Assembly: GCA_021234155.1 (NCBI GenBank)
Contig: JAJEKV010000060.1
Location: 1,885,274 to 1,949,273 of the forward strand
Direction: 5' to 3'
From: Isoetes taiwanensis
Lineage: Eukaryota > Streptophyta > Lycopodiopsida > Isoetales > Isoetaceae
DNA length: 64,000 nucleotides
In this document: positions 32,432-43,642 of the stretch, piece after piece
Position numbering within the stretch: the stretch's first letter is position 1
Layout: every line of letters begins with the position of its first letter
The notes under the pieces: model-generated
What the model was told of the DNA's origin: nothing
Databases searched by the model: none
What the model saw: the letters and a program-made list of their open reading frames with translations, nothing else
Program-made: the position numbers and the translations under genes

Positions 32432-33097
32432 TTATAATGTTTCCACAATAAAAAACCGTAATATTTTTGTAACATATGATTCCAAATCGTGTATTATGGC
32501 TAAATCGTCTTTGTGGCCATTAGATTGCAGCACATGTGGGAGCATATTCCCTCCCCTTAAATCCAGAACGTACAAAGTGAGTCTTTTGTAAGTCAAACCT
32601 GCCCCTGTTGACCCGCCCATGAGAGGGACATTATTAAAGCAAAGACCATTACATAAAAGAGTATTTTCAATGCAATACAGAACACTAGGAAACGAACAAT
32701 GAGATACAATATAGTATGAAAACAATAAGTAGAGCCTGGGGGATCGAACCCCAGTTATCCAATGCCCATGCCTTACCTGTGTTCCACGTTCGGCCCATGC
32801 ATAGGAGCCATCGAACACATGCCATTGACTATGACTCCAAGATCCAGTTGTCAATGGCATGCATTCGATGATCCTATACATGGCTCTTTCTTCGTTTCCT
32901 GGAAACCAGCAAACACGATTTGTTAGTGAGCTTGGGGAATTGAACCCCAATGCAATGCCAATGCTCATCCAAGCATAAGGGAGATCCCAATGCAGGGGGT
33001 CTCCCTTATGCCCAGGGGCCAAAGCCCTCTTCAACCCTACAGATGTTAGTAAGCAAATGGAAAGCGCAAAGCATGTACAAGACATAGCATGAAGCAA
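32432..33097 (-). other. 221-codon ORF over a hairpin-rich repeat region, function unknown
   Basis: The ORF is long for this AT-rich DNA but its sequence shows no family. Much of it overlaps repeats. 32791-32829 and 32848-32886 are imperfect inverted arms (catgccattgac / gtcaatggcatg at the core), and 32973-32988 pairs with about 32995-33011. Two tRNA T-arm-like stem-loops (gggatcgaacccc near 32739, ggggaattgaacccc near 32936) also lie in it. Openness may be incidental. Alternatively it could be an exon of an element that includes the HUH ORF upstream on the same strand. Confidence 0.3.
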
Positions 33098-33302
33098 CAG
33101 GAGTTCACATATTCACAGGCTCAGAGAATGTACATGTGGCCTAGGGCCACGCATATCAAACTGCATAAACAAAAACACTACAAACACAATAGAAAGGAGA
33201 ATGCCTAGTTCCTGGGCTGTGCAGATGTAGCCCCTCAGATCACAGCATCAAGCTGCCGGATTTCCTGCGACAACAAGCACCTGGCCAAGTTCATGTGAGA
33301 CC

Positions 33303-33773
33303 TCAAAGTCTGTAGTTCAGATAAGGGGCACCAAGTTGTTTCCAGGCCACATTGGACATCGCGGAATTGATCGCCACATAAAAGCTAGTCAGCTGTCTCC
33401 TCAGGATCCTGAGGGCTACTCGATGAGCCTCCGTTCCAACCTGGATGATACTGGTCAAAAATTCCTCCGCAGTAAACATCTGCTTCGCAGCATAAACCTC
33501 AGGATTTGGATGGAAATCCTGAATCACAGTGCCTATGAAAGATGGATCTATGGTCACAGCAGGATGACTGATCTCCCCAGGAGAATTGCCATCAGTCTCC
33601 ATCCCTATCCTGCAACAACTTGTCACCAATACAAAGACATGCTGAAACAAACCAAAACACGGACACAAATAAAACTGTACATGCAACAACAAAAACAACA
33701 GGTTAGCCAACTGCCATCGTATGATCCCCAGTATGGATGGGGATATAATCAGCACCATGGTCAGGGATTTCAA
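33303..33773 (-). other. Exon-like ORF downstream of the HUH ORF
   Basis: From about 33625 to 33303 the minus strand has protein-like composition (DPSFIGTVIQDFHPNPEVYA, AKQMFTAEEFLTSIIQVGTE, ALRILRRQLTSFYVAINSAM) and ends in a stop. A possible acceptor (TTTCAG near 33642) precedes it. It lies 34 bp past the HUH ORF, in a different frame, so it could be a second exon or second gene of the same unit. No family was recognised. The hydrophobic first third of the frame is probably intronic. Confidence 0.35.
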
Positions 33774-33806
33774 TATCAGGGTTGAACGATATGGATCATG
33801 GATATC

Positions 33807-34625
33807 CTAGAAATTGCAGTCCATCTCATCAGGGGGGGCTGAGTCATCCCAATATCGGCGGCAGTCTGGCCCATTTCGTTCAACGGGCATATAACCTGCA
33901 GGGAGACCAAACAGAATTGTTCTCACATCAGACGACATACAACGACTGGGATTCAACAAGACCCGCCAAGCGGCCCGGACCCTGTGTTCGTTCACATGAG
34001 CAGTATTAGATGGGATTATCCAACTGCTGCTCAGAGTATATTTCCCGCTTCTCAGCATCCTGCAGATTGTGAACGTCAAACTAGAGGTCAATCTGCGCCC
34101 GCCATGGTAGAACACAAAGTGGGCAGTCTTGTTCAGAAGGTTCCTATTATCCAACACACAAAGATTCTTCGTGTCCCCAGTTCCCCATCTCACGTACAAA
34201 CCTTTTCCTTTCTCAATCATACTCTCAGATATATTGTGCAAGTGACAGGAGTAATGTACTTTCCCTATGTCCTTCATGCAGTACCCTAACATGCCCTCGA
34301 GACAATGCAGTCTGTTGTTCTTCAGGGCCTTGCATACTAAGATAACAGCCGCAGGCTTAGAGGGCCAATTAAACTCCCTCTTGATAGCATCATTCAATGC
34401 CTTAGGATTCCTGTAACGGGCTCTAAGGACAGCCTGGACATGGAGGTGATCCGCAGAGGATCCCCTCACCAAGGCAACAGCACCAGCAATGCACCTCCTG
34501 TTGCAGAACGAAGACATGGCATCAAAGAAGCTGCGAGGCACATCCTGACCAGACAAGGCCAAGGTAACAGAGGCATCTAATGCATCCCAGGCCTGTGTTA
34601 GAACTGGAATGGCATGAGAGGGCAT
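33807..34625 (-). CDS. HUH (Rep-type) endonuclease-like ORF, possible Replitron-type rolling-circle transposon gene
   Basis: The uninterrupted 272-codon ORF has the order expected of a single-Tyr HUH nuclease. A hydrophobic strand (IAGAVALVRG, residues 46-55) leads to HLHVQ with H60 and H62 as the metal-binding His pair, and about 50 residues later comes GYCMKDIGKVHY with Y115 as the candidate nicking Tyr and K118. Such enzymes cut single-stranded DNA and stay covalently attached by the Tyr, as in viral Reps, Helitrons and Replitrons. The C-terminal part (MLRSGKY, W-rich, VRAAWRVLLNPSRC) has a pattern I associate with eukaryotic Replitron-like Rep proteins; no helicase motifs follow. There are no internal stops, in contrast with most elements here. 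The N-terminal motif I of Reps is unclear, and the true start may lie in an upstream exon. Assignment rests on motifs only. Confidence 0.5.
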   Translation of the reverse strand: MPSHAIPVLTQAWDALDASVTLALSGQDVPRSFFDAMSSFCNRRCIAGAVALVRGSSADHLHVQAVLRARYRNPKALNDAIKREFNWPSKPAAVILVCKALKNNRLHCLEGMLGYCMKDIGKVHYSCHLHNISESMIEKGKGLYVRWGTGDTKNLCVLDNRNLLNKTAHFVFYHGGRRLTSSLTFTICRMLRSGKYTLSSSWIIPSNTAHVNEHRVRAAWRVLLNPSRCMSSDVRTILFGLPAGYMPVERNGPDCRRYWDDSAPPDEMDCNF

Positions 34626-36467
34626 GGCCGAATTGTGGGCCGAATCCTAGGTTTTGCGCGATTTCGATTCAATAGGCATATAAGCGGTGCAGGCGGCTCG
34701 CGGCTTTGAGCTTTACGGCAGCCCTCTTCATAGAAGACATGATGAATAAAGGATGAACACTAAAAGCGAGGAGAAGAAAGCGGGGCGGGATTCTAACCTC
34801 TCTTTTGTGCAGGTCGATCCACCCTAGCCGCTCAATCACGCCTGAAATACCACAGACCACTAGCCAGAAGACGTCATCTGCAGAAGCGGATTGAAATACA
34901 TATAATATGATCGGGTTTTGGTTTTTTTTAAAAAGGGGTGTGGAATTTTTTTTTAAGGTGGAGCGGGTGTTTTTGCTGAGCCAGAGATAGGGCAGCGTAG
35001 GGCTGCCATCGTGAAGCCAATTCTAAATTGGGGTTGTCGCCAAACATCTTAGGCCTTCAAATTGGGATGGCCTATATGTATTCGACAATCTATTCCGATG
35101 ACGACAAACAAAAAAAAAAACAGTGAGCTCTTTCTTTTGGTTTCCCTTTGTTTTGGTTGTTTACATTTGTGATCATGTCTATGAGGAGAGCGACGAAAAG
35201 GCAAAGGCTCCTAGCGCCCATGTGAATTGGAGCTCTGTCTGGTGGGCACAATGCATTTCAAAAGCATTGGGGGTTTGTAGTGGAGTGGGCAAAGCATTGT
35301 TGCAGCCGCATAGTGTATGGAGTCCAGAGATACATTGCAGTGGGCATGGGCGTCCTGTGTAATTGCCCTTGCATAGAATACTGCCTCCCTTCTTTTCTAA
35401 ATGACACCCTCTCTTTGCACTGCATCAATTCTCACACATTGTGTCGTTGGATCTCTTACAGTCGCTCAGTTTCATCACATTCGTTAAGCAAGTTTTTGCA
35501 AGATGAGAACCCCAGCAAATGGGGCTTTTGTGGATGTTGCCTCACGCTTTAGGCTGCCGCCCTTCTCCGCCTCTGCTTCTCATGCTCATGACTGTTTGTT
35601 TAATCTACACAATACTTTAAAAATGAGTTAACAAACCAAATACATCTAAGATGATAATACTAAAACGCATACCTCCTACAAAAATCAGTGCTCATAGCAA
35701 AGATTCAGGTAATCCTTGAGCATTGGATTAGAATTGGGGTTCGACCCATGCTCATGTGATGGTGGAATCCTGTTCATATGTTTGAGTTGTATTGGATTGT
35801 ATTCTTTGTGACAGCATCTTGTATAGAGATGCCAAAATACTATTTTAACCAATGGTTGTTGGTTTCTTAGTGCCCTTTAAAATCGGGTCAGCGGGGCGGT
35901 TTGACGGAGAAAGGCCCTAGATAGGTGGGAGGGATCTATCGAGGAGGAATATGCTACCAAATGTGCCATTATCCAATGGTCTAGAAACCATAATATATGA
36001 TTTAACCATATGACCCCATACCATATTGGCAACATCCCTTAGCATATTTAAGAAATTTTTCGTGGCGACCACAAACATTTTCTTTACAGGAAGTAATCTA
36101 AGAATATTTCATATCATAGAAATAATTTATCAACATGACTCTCCAATCATCAATGCATCTGCACTTGTTGGCGTATTGTATCATACTTTAATAGAAGCAA
36201 TGGAATGCTCACTAACTTTCACAGCCTGTTGATATATAACTCCGTAACCATCCTCAAAGTTTCTACCGTGAATAAAAGTAGTATTGAAAATGGTTTCCCT
36301 CCAAAGGAGAATACGCGAAGGCAAGTCTCGTGAAGAGCATTAGAACGACTAATGCAAAGGACAATTTCATCCCATAATGATAAAGGAGAACATGGACTCA
36401 TAGGCCTGCAAGAACAAAGATCGTGTTTCTGTTGCATAATTTACCAGCGGAAAAATAAACTAATGCA
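34626..36467. other. No gene recognised
   Basis: 34669-34860 (minus) is an open frame with a basic stretch (SSMKRAAVKLKAASRLHR) that could be a 5' exon for the HUH ORF. At 35730 a T-arm-like ggggttcgaccc resembles those near 32739 and 32936. The remainder holds short frames only. Confidence 0.4.
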
Positions 36468-36896
36468 TGAAGAGCATATAGACCTATGGTGCAAAATTAT
36501 AAGGTTATATGTTCATTGAATATCTTAGTGAATTTAAGGCAATGGTTTACATTGTCGATTTGAAATTATTTATAGTTAACTCTAAAACCTAGCTTCGATG
36601 AGCGGTGTTACTAAACCAGGGTGGATTCAAATCTGAGAGATCTAGTAGCCGGCCTACACAACCAAAGGGTATGATCATGGTATTACCGAAAAAGCGGTGA
36701 TCCCTAAGTATATATAAGAAGAAATTCATAGTGTACAGATACTCAGATTGATCATGATTATCAGTTGAAGTTTCGATATTTTTTTATGATTATTTTACTG
36801 TTCACATTGAGGTTTCATTAGAATAAGTACTTGTGTGTGACATTTGCTATATTACAAATTAATTTAACTAGTTTGATTGCTAGTATTTTCTTTACA
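36468..36896 (+). repeat. 5' LTR of the Copia element
   Basis: 429 bp, TGAAGAGCATATAGACC...TTCTTTACA. About 90% identical by eye to 45517-45943, with most differences between its positions 130 and 330. ATGCA precedes it. Confidence 0.95.
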
Positions 36897-36897
36897 G

Positions 36898-36909
36898 TGG
36901 TATGAGAGC
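36898..36909 (+). other. Primer-binding site, initiator Met-tRNA type
   Basis: TGGTATGAGAGC begins two bases after the 5' LTR. It matches the plant initiator-Met tRNA primer site TGGTATCAGAGC with one change (C to G at base 7). Confidence 0.85.
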
Positions 36910-37600
36910 AAACTATGCAATGTCCACACGATTTAGAGCTACTCTATTAAGTTCAGTTGAAGTGTTTCAGGGAGTTGGAGGTTTTCAAATATGGAAAGAG
37001 AGAGTTAAGGAGGTTCTACAATTTGAAGGATTATGGTATATAATTGAACCAACCACTAATGTTGATGGTGAAATAAGTAGTTAAATTTGTAGGAGAAACT
37101 TCAACAAAGAAAAGTGGGAGTCTCTTTTGCAAAATCCAAAGAGGTAAGTGTTAGCAGTGATAAGATAAGTGATGACTTGACAATAAGTCAGGCTAAAGCC
37201 ATAATTATGTGCAAAGTTGCACCAAGCATAATGCTTAAGCTAAGGGATCTGAGCCCTAGGGATGCATGGAGCTATTTAATCAAAACATATCAAACAAAGA
37301 GCTCCTCACAGATAGATGTTCTGGAAAAGGAGATTAGAAAAATGAGATTTGATGATAAGCTAGATCTGACCACAATGTTCCACAAGTTTGACTCTCTTTG
37401 TGCAGATTTGGAAGCAGCTGGGGTAACAATGTCAGTAAGTCATCAGATTTTGGCTATTTCTAAAATGTTTGCTAACTATGGAACCTTGGCCTAGGGAGGA
37501 GGCTGAGCGGATTGCAAGAACAACAATAGAACAAAAGTTTGTGGTTGAAAATGAGAATGATAATGATGAAGAATCTGTTGAGGTATTGGTTGTCAGAAAA
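36902..37600 (+). pseudogene. Copia gag, N-terminal part
   Basis: Reads FQGVGGFQIWKERVKEVLQF, then after a stop and shift VSVSSDKISDDLTISQAKAI, LRDLSPRDAWSYLIKTYQ and LCADLEAAGVTMSVSHQ. This is the UBN2-type Gag of plant Copia elements, which forms the cytoplasmic particle that packages element RNA. One stop near 37081 and a frameshift near 37480 disrupt it. The reading continues to the LINE insertion at 37601 and resumes near 40371 with the zinc knuckles. Confidence 0.8.
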
Positions 37601-40370
37601 GGAAGGAAGGAAGGAAGGAAGTTTATTTTAACGTCCACGGAGGCCAGAGGCCTATGAGACGGCACAGAATAGGCAAAAAAGCCAAAAACCCCAACACCAA
37701 AAACAAACAATGTAACTGTACAGTAGAACCCTACTACCGGGATGAAAAAACCCCCACTTGGGAGGAAAAACCCTAACAGTAGGCTCTCAAATACCATGCC
37801 CCGAGAAGAGCAAGTCGGCGGACGAAATCTGCGGGATGTAAGCTCCCGGTCGGCTACCATAGGTGATCGAAGTGGCGATGTAGCGGTGTGTCGAGCATCT
37901 AAGATCGGTGTGCCACCTTTCGGACATGGGCATATCTTCGGGCAACCGCCGGGGGGCATGGTGCTCATCCTCTATCGCGTGCATCTCACAACAACGCCAT
38001 ATCCTCTCCTCCACAGGGGATCCCGTGCCGCCATTCACCCCAAATGACTGTCTCAATTACGAGGTAATGGGAACCCGTCCTTATGGCGGCAATAGCTCTC
38101 CGTTTCTTCACGAGATGTGTGCTTTCAAGTAGCGATGGGGTCCATGCTCAAGGCGGGGATTAATCGGCGTGATAGTGCTCGTCTTGGGCTTTGCAAGAGT
38201 AGAGGCATCCCGCGAGTGGCGGCATAGCCCGCATCCAATTGCCCATTACGCATTAGAATCGCCGCGGTGCCACCATCGTTTGGTAATCCATAGACCACCT
38301 CCTAAACCATCCCCTTCGATTGCTCGTGCCATACCCTCTTGACCCATTTGGGGGCCCTGCGTTAACAACCGCGACTTTTTGTGGGGGCAAGCGATGCTCA
38401 TCCATCCCATCCACCTTATGGAAGCAAGTAAGATGCCTTCGCATAGCGAGAATCTTTGTAAAGGCGAACCCGTCTCATACAACAAAATGCGTCTGATGCG
38501 GTGTCTTTCACTCCCAAGCTATATGTCAAGAAAGCTTTTTACGCACCCTTTCCAACCTATCCCGCGTATTTTTGCTAGCTGGCGGGCCCCAAACCTCCAC
38601 CCCATACGGTACCCACACCGGCTCAGCAAAGCCCTAAGCGGGTGTGCTCTCTCGCCCGATCCGCGAGAGATCTATCCGGCAACACGCAGCGTTTTGCTTT
38701 GCATATAAAGCCTTCCAGCACTGCAGCGGCTCTCCTCTCCACACACTCATCCCACAACATGTTAGTAGTGAAATCAATTCCCGGATACTTGAAGCTCAGC
38801 ACCATCTCCACTTCTGTCCCTGTAATAGAACTCAGGGATAGGGTGTTGCGAGAGACGGAGGATCGCGAGAAGCTTAGTTTTGTGCAAGTTCTTTGTCATT
38901 CCGTTGCCCCACGAGAACACCCGAGGGCATCCAAATCTTCTTTGCATACTCTCGGCCCGTGTGAGCTAGCAAAGCTACATCATCGCATATAGTAACTGGC
39001 TCCACGGAGGTCGCATCAGATAATTGCACCCCGGCTCCCCATGGTGCTGCATCCGTCTCCAAGCTATCAATGTACAACCCAAAAGCGTTGGAGACAGCGG
39101 GCAGCCACAGCTTAACTCCCCCATAGTGCTAGCTACCGCCCGATCTTCATAAAGGCGGTGCGGCATAAATCCCATCATAAAGGCGGTGCACCACATTACG
39201 CAACTCCGTGGAACTTCGCAATTCTTGCAACCTACGCCACAAGTATGTCTCGGGGGCGGTATCATATGCGATCTTAAAATCTACAAAGCTCACGTAAGCT
39301 CATTCGGCTTGCCTCCATCAACACTCTCAAAGTGAAGATATGGTCGGTCGGGAGTGAGTTTGAAAAGCTTTGCTGGCCAATTGCCGCACCCACGCCTCCT
39401 CGCCCACTTAGTAAGTTTCTTCTCCACCACCCCTACCGGGAGCTTTGCAAACAGCGAGCTTACCATAATCATCGGTAATTAGCCCGGCTCATCCAGATAT
39501 TACCGCTTTTATGAGCGGGGAACAACCTTACTAACCATCCACTCGGGGAGCCCCGCATTTCGAGCACGGTTAATGATCACCGTCGGGGGCCCTACCACAG
39601 ATGGGCCACCCCATTTCAACGGCTTTCGACTGCGGCCCACAGTAAATCCTTTGCCTTGCCATTCGCCCGGATGCACGAGACCACTGTTGAACATCCTCCC
39701 GCGTGGAGCCGCAACACCTCTCCTACCTGAGGGACCCGGCATTAGCTCTGGCGGGTCATATAACTCCTGCAAGCGGTGCATCCATTGCTCCACACTTACA
39801 TTACCAGCCACCCTGGGCTTCTTCTTATATAACACCTTACGCCAAAAGCTTTTGGCTCGCCATGAGCATGTCAAGCGGCTCACGGATTTACGCCATGTAT
39901 CTCCCTTCTTGGCTTTTAGGAAGAGCTTATAGTCTTGCAGGGGCTGTGTGGCGAAGCTGTGGATCTATGACCAAAAAGCGGTGGCTCTTTAGAGCCTTGC
40001 AATCAAGCATCAAACCACGGGTTCTCGAGGGAAAATCTGGCGGTGTCCCTCCTTGGGGGCCCTTCCTTTACAAAGGAAGCCTCGGCGGTACGCAAGCGGC
40101 GCCCTCACCCGACCATGCACACTGTCTTGCGGTGTGTAGAAGCTATCAAACCCCTGTAATTCCGCACCAACAGTTGATTCATCTTGTCCGCTTCCGATGG
40201 CGTGGGATGTATGGTAACCCTCCACGCCCCCCTTTGCGGTGTCTCCACTATTGAGTGCTCCCAATTGACGTGACATAAAGCGGGTAGTGATCGACAAAGC
40301 CTCCTCATCCCCCACATTGCTTGTGCCAATGGAGAAGTGTGTAACCATGTCAAGTCTTTACTGGGGGGCG
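37601..40370 (-). mobile_element. LINE inserted in the Copia gag (opposite strand)
   Basis: This block interrupts gag, is much more GC-rich than the Copia, and reads on the minus strand. In 5'-to-3' order: linker frames (40353-40010, 39883-39509), FAKLPVGVVEKKLTKWARRR (39472-39290, RT domain), CGCPLSPTLLG (39265-38975, equivalent to the QGCPLSP motif), ICDDVALLAHT (39077-38874, the YADD active-site box with the first two residues changed) and YPGIDFTTNMLWDECVERRA (38811-38623, thumb region). The 3' end is a (TTCC)n-type simple-repeat tail, seen on the plus strand as (GGAA)n at 37601-37620. Endonuclease is absent, so it is 5'-truncated, and many frameshifts make it dead. The target duplication was not resolved. 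Confidence 0.85.
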
Positions 40371-40740
40371 AGAAGGTAATCCAAGGTTATAATGACAACA
40401 AAGGTAAGCAGATTGGTCCATGTTATGGTTGTGGGGAAGTAGGACACCTAAAATTTAATTGTCCAAGAAGTGTTCAAAATGCTAGGACGTGTTATGCATG
40501 TGGAGGAATAGGACATGTTGCTTCTAAATGTCCAAGTCCAAGGGGCGATGTAAGGGGAGTGAGGAGGTAGAGGCAGGGGTAAGCCTAATAATTGGAGTAC
40601 CAATAAAGGTAAAGGCAGAGGTACTAAGGCAGCAAGTACCAATGCGGCAGTTACAGAATGTGAAGAGGAAGATTCAGAGGAAGAGGTAACTAATGTTTTT
40701 TCTAATTATTTGAGCAAGGCACAAAATTCTAAAACGTCTT
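40371..40740 (+). pseudogene. Copia gag C-terminus: two CCHC zinc knuckles, degenerate protease
   Basis: CYGCGEVGHLKFNC and CYACGGIGHVASKC are two consecutive C-X2-C-X4-H-X4-C knuckles that bind element RNA. A Gly/Lys/Arg-rich then Glu-rich stretch follows. Near 40740 FIVDWVK stands where the aspartic protease should read VDSG, so the protease active site is destroyed, and the frame then breaks. This resumes gag after the LINE. Confidence 0.85.
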
Positions 40741-40790
40741 TTATTGTAGATTGGGTGAAGAAAAGAACAATCATAGAATCTCGGACTTAG

Positions 40791-40917
40791 CGACAAGATG
40801 GGATAAGAGATCAAAAGTCAAAAAAATACGGTTAGGAGATGGGAGAATTAAATCGACAAGATGGGATAAGAGAGCAAAAAGTCAAAAAATATACGGTTAG
40901 GAGATGGGAGAATTAAA
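40791..40917. repeat. Tandem duplication of 63-64 bp in the Copia protease region
   Basis: Units starting cgacaagatgggataagag at 40791 and 40854 differ at a few positions. The duplication sits where protease sequence should be and helps to break the polyprotein. Confidence 0.8.
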
Positions 40918-40938
40918 AAGAAGTAAAGGCGGCGAGGC

Positions 40939-41429
40939 ATGCTAAAATTGTTTGATCTGCAAGGAAAACCAGTGGAAATTGAAAAAGTTCTTTATGTACC
41001 TTCTAAAGTGAAAAATCTAATCTCTGTAAGTCAATTAGTTGACTTGGATTATCAAGTCCTATTTGACAAACTTGTATGCAAAGTTGTGAAGGATAATAAA
41101 ATATGTTTTTTGGGAAAAAGAGTTGGAGATCTCTTTGAGTTGGATGCTTTCGAAAATATTTCAACAGTTAATAATGTATCAGTCCCTACCTTAAAAACTT
41201 GGCATGAACGTCGAGGGCATACAAATATGAATAATGTGAAAGCCTTAAACAAGCTTGGGTATATTGATGCTGCAAATGAAGGTCAGAAGAATTTTGTTTG
41301 CAGGGGTTGCATGATTGGGCAAAGTACTAGGCTTCCTTTTGGCAGGAGATTGAAGAGAGCTGAAACAACTTTGGCGCTGGTACCCACTCACATATGTGAC
41401 CCTCTCAATGTATGGAGTTACTTTGGAAT
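40939..41429 (+). pseudogene. Copia integrase, N-terminal (GAG-pre-integrase/HHCC) part
   Basis: VLYVPSKVKNLISVSQL precedes TWHERRGHTNMNNVKAL and CRGCMIGQSTRLPF. This is the HHCC zinc-binding region that precedes Copia integrase cores (H..H ... C..C all present). The following start of the core is degenerate (THICDPLNVWSYFG, where H.D.CGP is usual, so the first catalytic Asp region is altered) and the frame is interrupted at 41430 by an inserted LTR-like sequence. Confidence 0.85.
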
Positions 41430-41974
41430 TGATACAACAAGCTAAACTAGAGCAACTCAAAACAACACAAAACAATATAACTACACTCCAATCTTTAGGA
41501 GAGAAGAGATCCACCCAAGGACTCGGACTTATCAAGAAATCGTTTCCTTGACTATTCCAATACCACACAAAAGTTCAACAAAAAAGCTAAGCTGTGACTA
41601 GAACTGGAATTAACCAAAGAGGCAAGGCTTCCAGAATATTACAGAAGAAATAGATCAGGCAGGGACTGTGTGTATTCAATCAGAACAGTGCTTACTTTTA
41701 TAGACGGAATTCAGCCTTTTAAAAACACGCCCTTTTCCTGAGCATAAATAGCTAGGATAAAGGTGGATAGAGTCGGATAATAATAGATAATAATCTTTTG
41801 GCTAAGATATTATGGTAACGCCCTTTTCCGGGTTGGATCGGCTTTTGTAGTTGCCGGATGAGCATGGATCCTGGGCCGTCGATACAAAAGCCCATTAATT
41901 TTTTGAAGAATCAATTACCGATCTCAGCTGTCCTTTGTCTTAATGGTTCCCCCCTCCCCTTTTATCCCTTATCA
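41430..41974 (-). mobile_element. LTR-like (solo LTR) insertion inside the Copia integrase
   Basis: The non-Copia block starts TGATACAACAAG and ends CCCTTATCA, giving TGATA...TATCA termini as in LTRs. On the minus strand it has a good TATA box (TCTATAAAAGTAAG, about 41696-41709) in mid-element, as expected between U3 and R. The flanking 5-mers (ggaat, aatgg) do not match, so no target duplication supports the ends. 41975-42105 is also not recognisable Copia, so the true insertion may be larger. Confidence 0.45.
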
Positions 41975-42104
41975 AATGGTTTCGACTTTTAACACCCACT
42001 ATGATGCATTGTTTACTCTACTAGCAACTTTTACAAAATGTTCTTATATGTTTAAATTTAACTAGCTTAAAAGTGTGTTATGTCCGAATTTTGCTCCCGA
42101 AAGG

Positions 42105-42736
42105 CATTAAACCGTAACAATTATACTCGAAAAGCTAAATGCTATTGTTTAGCAAAAAAATATGAAGCTCTAAGAGCATTTAAAGAATATTTGAGTGAGG
42201 TAGAAAGAGAAACAGGTTATAAAGTTAAATGTCTAAGATCAGATAGGGGAGATGAATATATATCAAAGAAATTCAGAACATTTTGCATTGAAAAAGGAAT
42301 TAAGAGGCAACTAACATGCAGATATTCCCGACAAAAGAAATGGGGTACCGAGAGAGAAAGAATCGAACATGTTTGAATGCAATTAGAGCTATGTTGGATT
42401 ACCAAAAATATGTTATGGGAAGAAGCCCTAAAAGCGTAATTTATATACAAAATAGGAGTGCCTAGTGTAAGTATAGATGGAAAAATTCCAGAGTTATTAT
42501 GAACTAAGAGAATGCCAACATATGAAGGTTTTAGAACCTATGGTTGTTTGACTTATGTTGACATACCAGAAGAATTGAGGAGTAAACTGGACGACAGGGC
42601 TTTGACTGCATTCTTAATTGGATATGACGAGGAGGCAAAAGCATACAGACTTTATGAACCAAGCAAGAGAAAGATACTAATAAGTAGAGATGTTGTTTTC
42701 TCTAAGAGCGCTTGTATAAGGATATTAAGGATCTAA
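42105..42736 (+). pseudogene. Copia integrase core and C-terminal part
   Basis: Resumes with NYTRKAKCYCLAKKYEALRA and FKEYLSEVERETGYKV, then LRSDRGDEY (catalytic Asp) and, after frameshifts, GRSPKSVIYIQNR and YGCLTYVDIPEELRSKLDDR, AYRLYEPSKRKILISRDVVF. This is the usual integrase-to-RT spacer of Copia. Stops at about 42376 and 42439 and shifts interrupt it. Confidence 0.85.
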
Positions 42737-43099
42737 ACATACAAAAGAAAGGTTAAGACAAATGAAATAGAGGACACAAATCATAATTCAAACTAACAAA
42801 GGATGATGATGAGGATTCGGATAAAAGCAAAGTCTGAGGGGAGCATGGAAAAAAATATTACTCATGAAGTAATACAAGAAGGAATAAATGTTACTAAGCA
42901 AAGGAAAAGAATGTTCCAAGAAAAATACTCAAAAAGAATTAGCAAGACAAAGGAATTGCAGTTGATGAGCATGGAAGAGAGGATGATGGAAAAAGCAAAA
43001 GATTGGAGGCATTGGAAGAAGAAATGATTCCACATTTAATGACAGTAATGGAGAGTGATGTACCACAGACATATGAAGAGGCAATGATTAGTGAAAACA

Positions 43100-43642
43100 A
43101 CAAAGCGGTGGCAAGATGCAATGGATGAAGAATGCAAGCATTCAAGCATAAAACATTTGAAATAGTGGACAGGCCCAAAAAATAAAAACATTGTGGGCAA
43201 TAAATGGATATTTAAGATTAAAGAATTTTCTGATGGAGCAAGAAAATACAAAGCCAGACTTGTAGCTCAAGGGTTTTCTCAGCAAAAGGGGGTTGACTAT
43301 AATGACACTTATTCTCCAATAGTAAAATTGTCAAGCATAAGGATGATGCTAGCATTGGCAAATTTAATGAATTTAGAAATTCACCATATGGATGTTAGTA
43401 CTGCATTTTTAAATGCAGAAATTTACATGAAACCAATCAATGGGATTTGAAGAAAAGAAAGGCAAAATATGGAAGTTAAAGAGAGCAATTTATGGGCTTA
43501 ACCAGTCACCCAGGGCTTGGTATACATGCATGGGCAGATATTTGACTGATCAAAGATTTATAAAATCGAATGGAGATGGAAACTTGTATGTATACAAGCA
43601 ACATGATCAGTTTTGCCTCATTGCATTATATGTAGATGATTG
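43100..43642 (+). pseudogene. Copia reverse transcriptase, N-terminal half to the YVDD box
   Basis: NKWIFKIKEFSDGARKYKAR, LVAQGFSQQKGVDYNDTYSP and MDVSTAFLNAEI are RVT_2 motifs. After a shift, WKLKRAIYGLNQSPRAWY and ALYVDD (catalytic) follow. Immediately after the second Asp the sequence is interrupted at 43643 by a TIR-bearing element. The enzyme copies element RNA to cDNA in the particle. Confidence 0.9.

Noticed and set aside
33336-34009. Plus-strand Gln/Tyr-rich ORFs (149 and 75 codons) as the real gene
   Set aside because: They overlap the antisense HUH ORF and its following frame. The low-complexity QQQKQQ stretch comes from an antisense T/G-rich intron-like segment, and the motif evidence favours the minus strand.
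33807-34625. Endogenous geminivirus or other CRESS virus Rep
   Set aside because: The superfamily-3 helicase domain (Walker A GxxxxGKT) that follows the nuclease in those Reps is absent, and the motif spacing differs.
37432-37968. 178-codon minus-strand ORF as a separate gene
   Set aside because: It spans the junction between Copia gag and the LINE 3' end, so it cannot be an ancestral coding unit.
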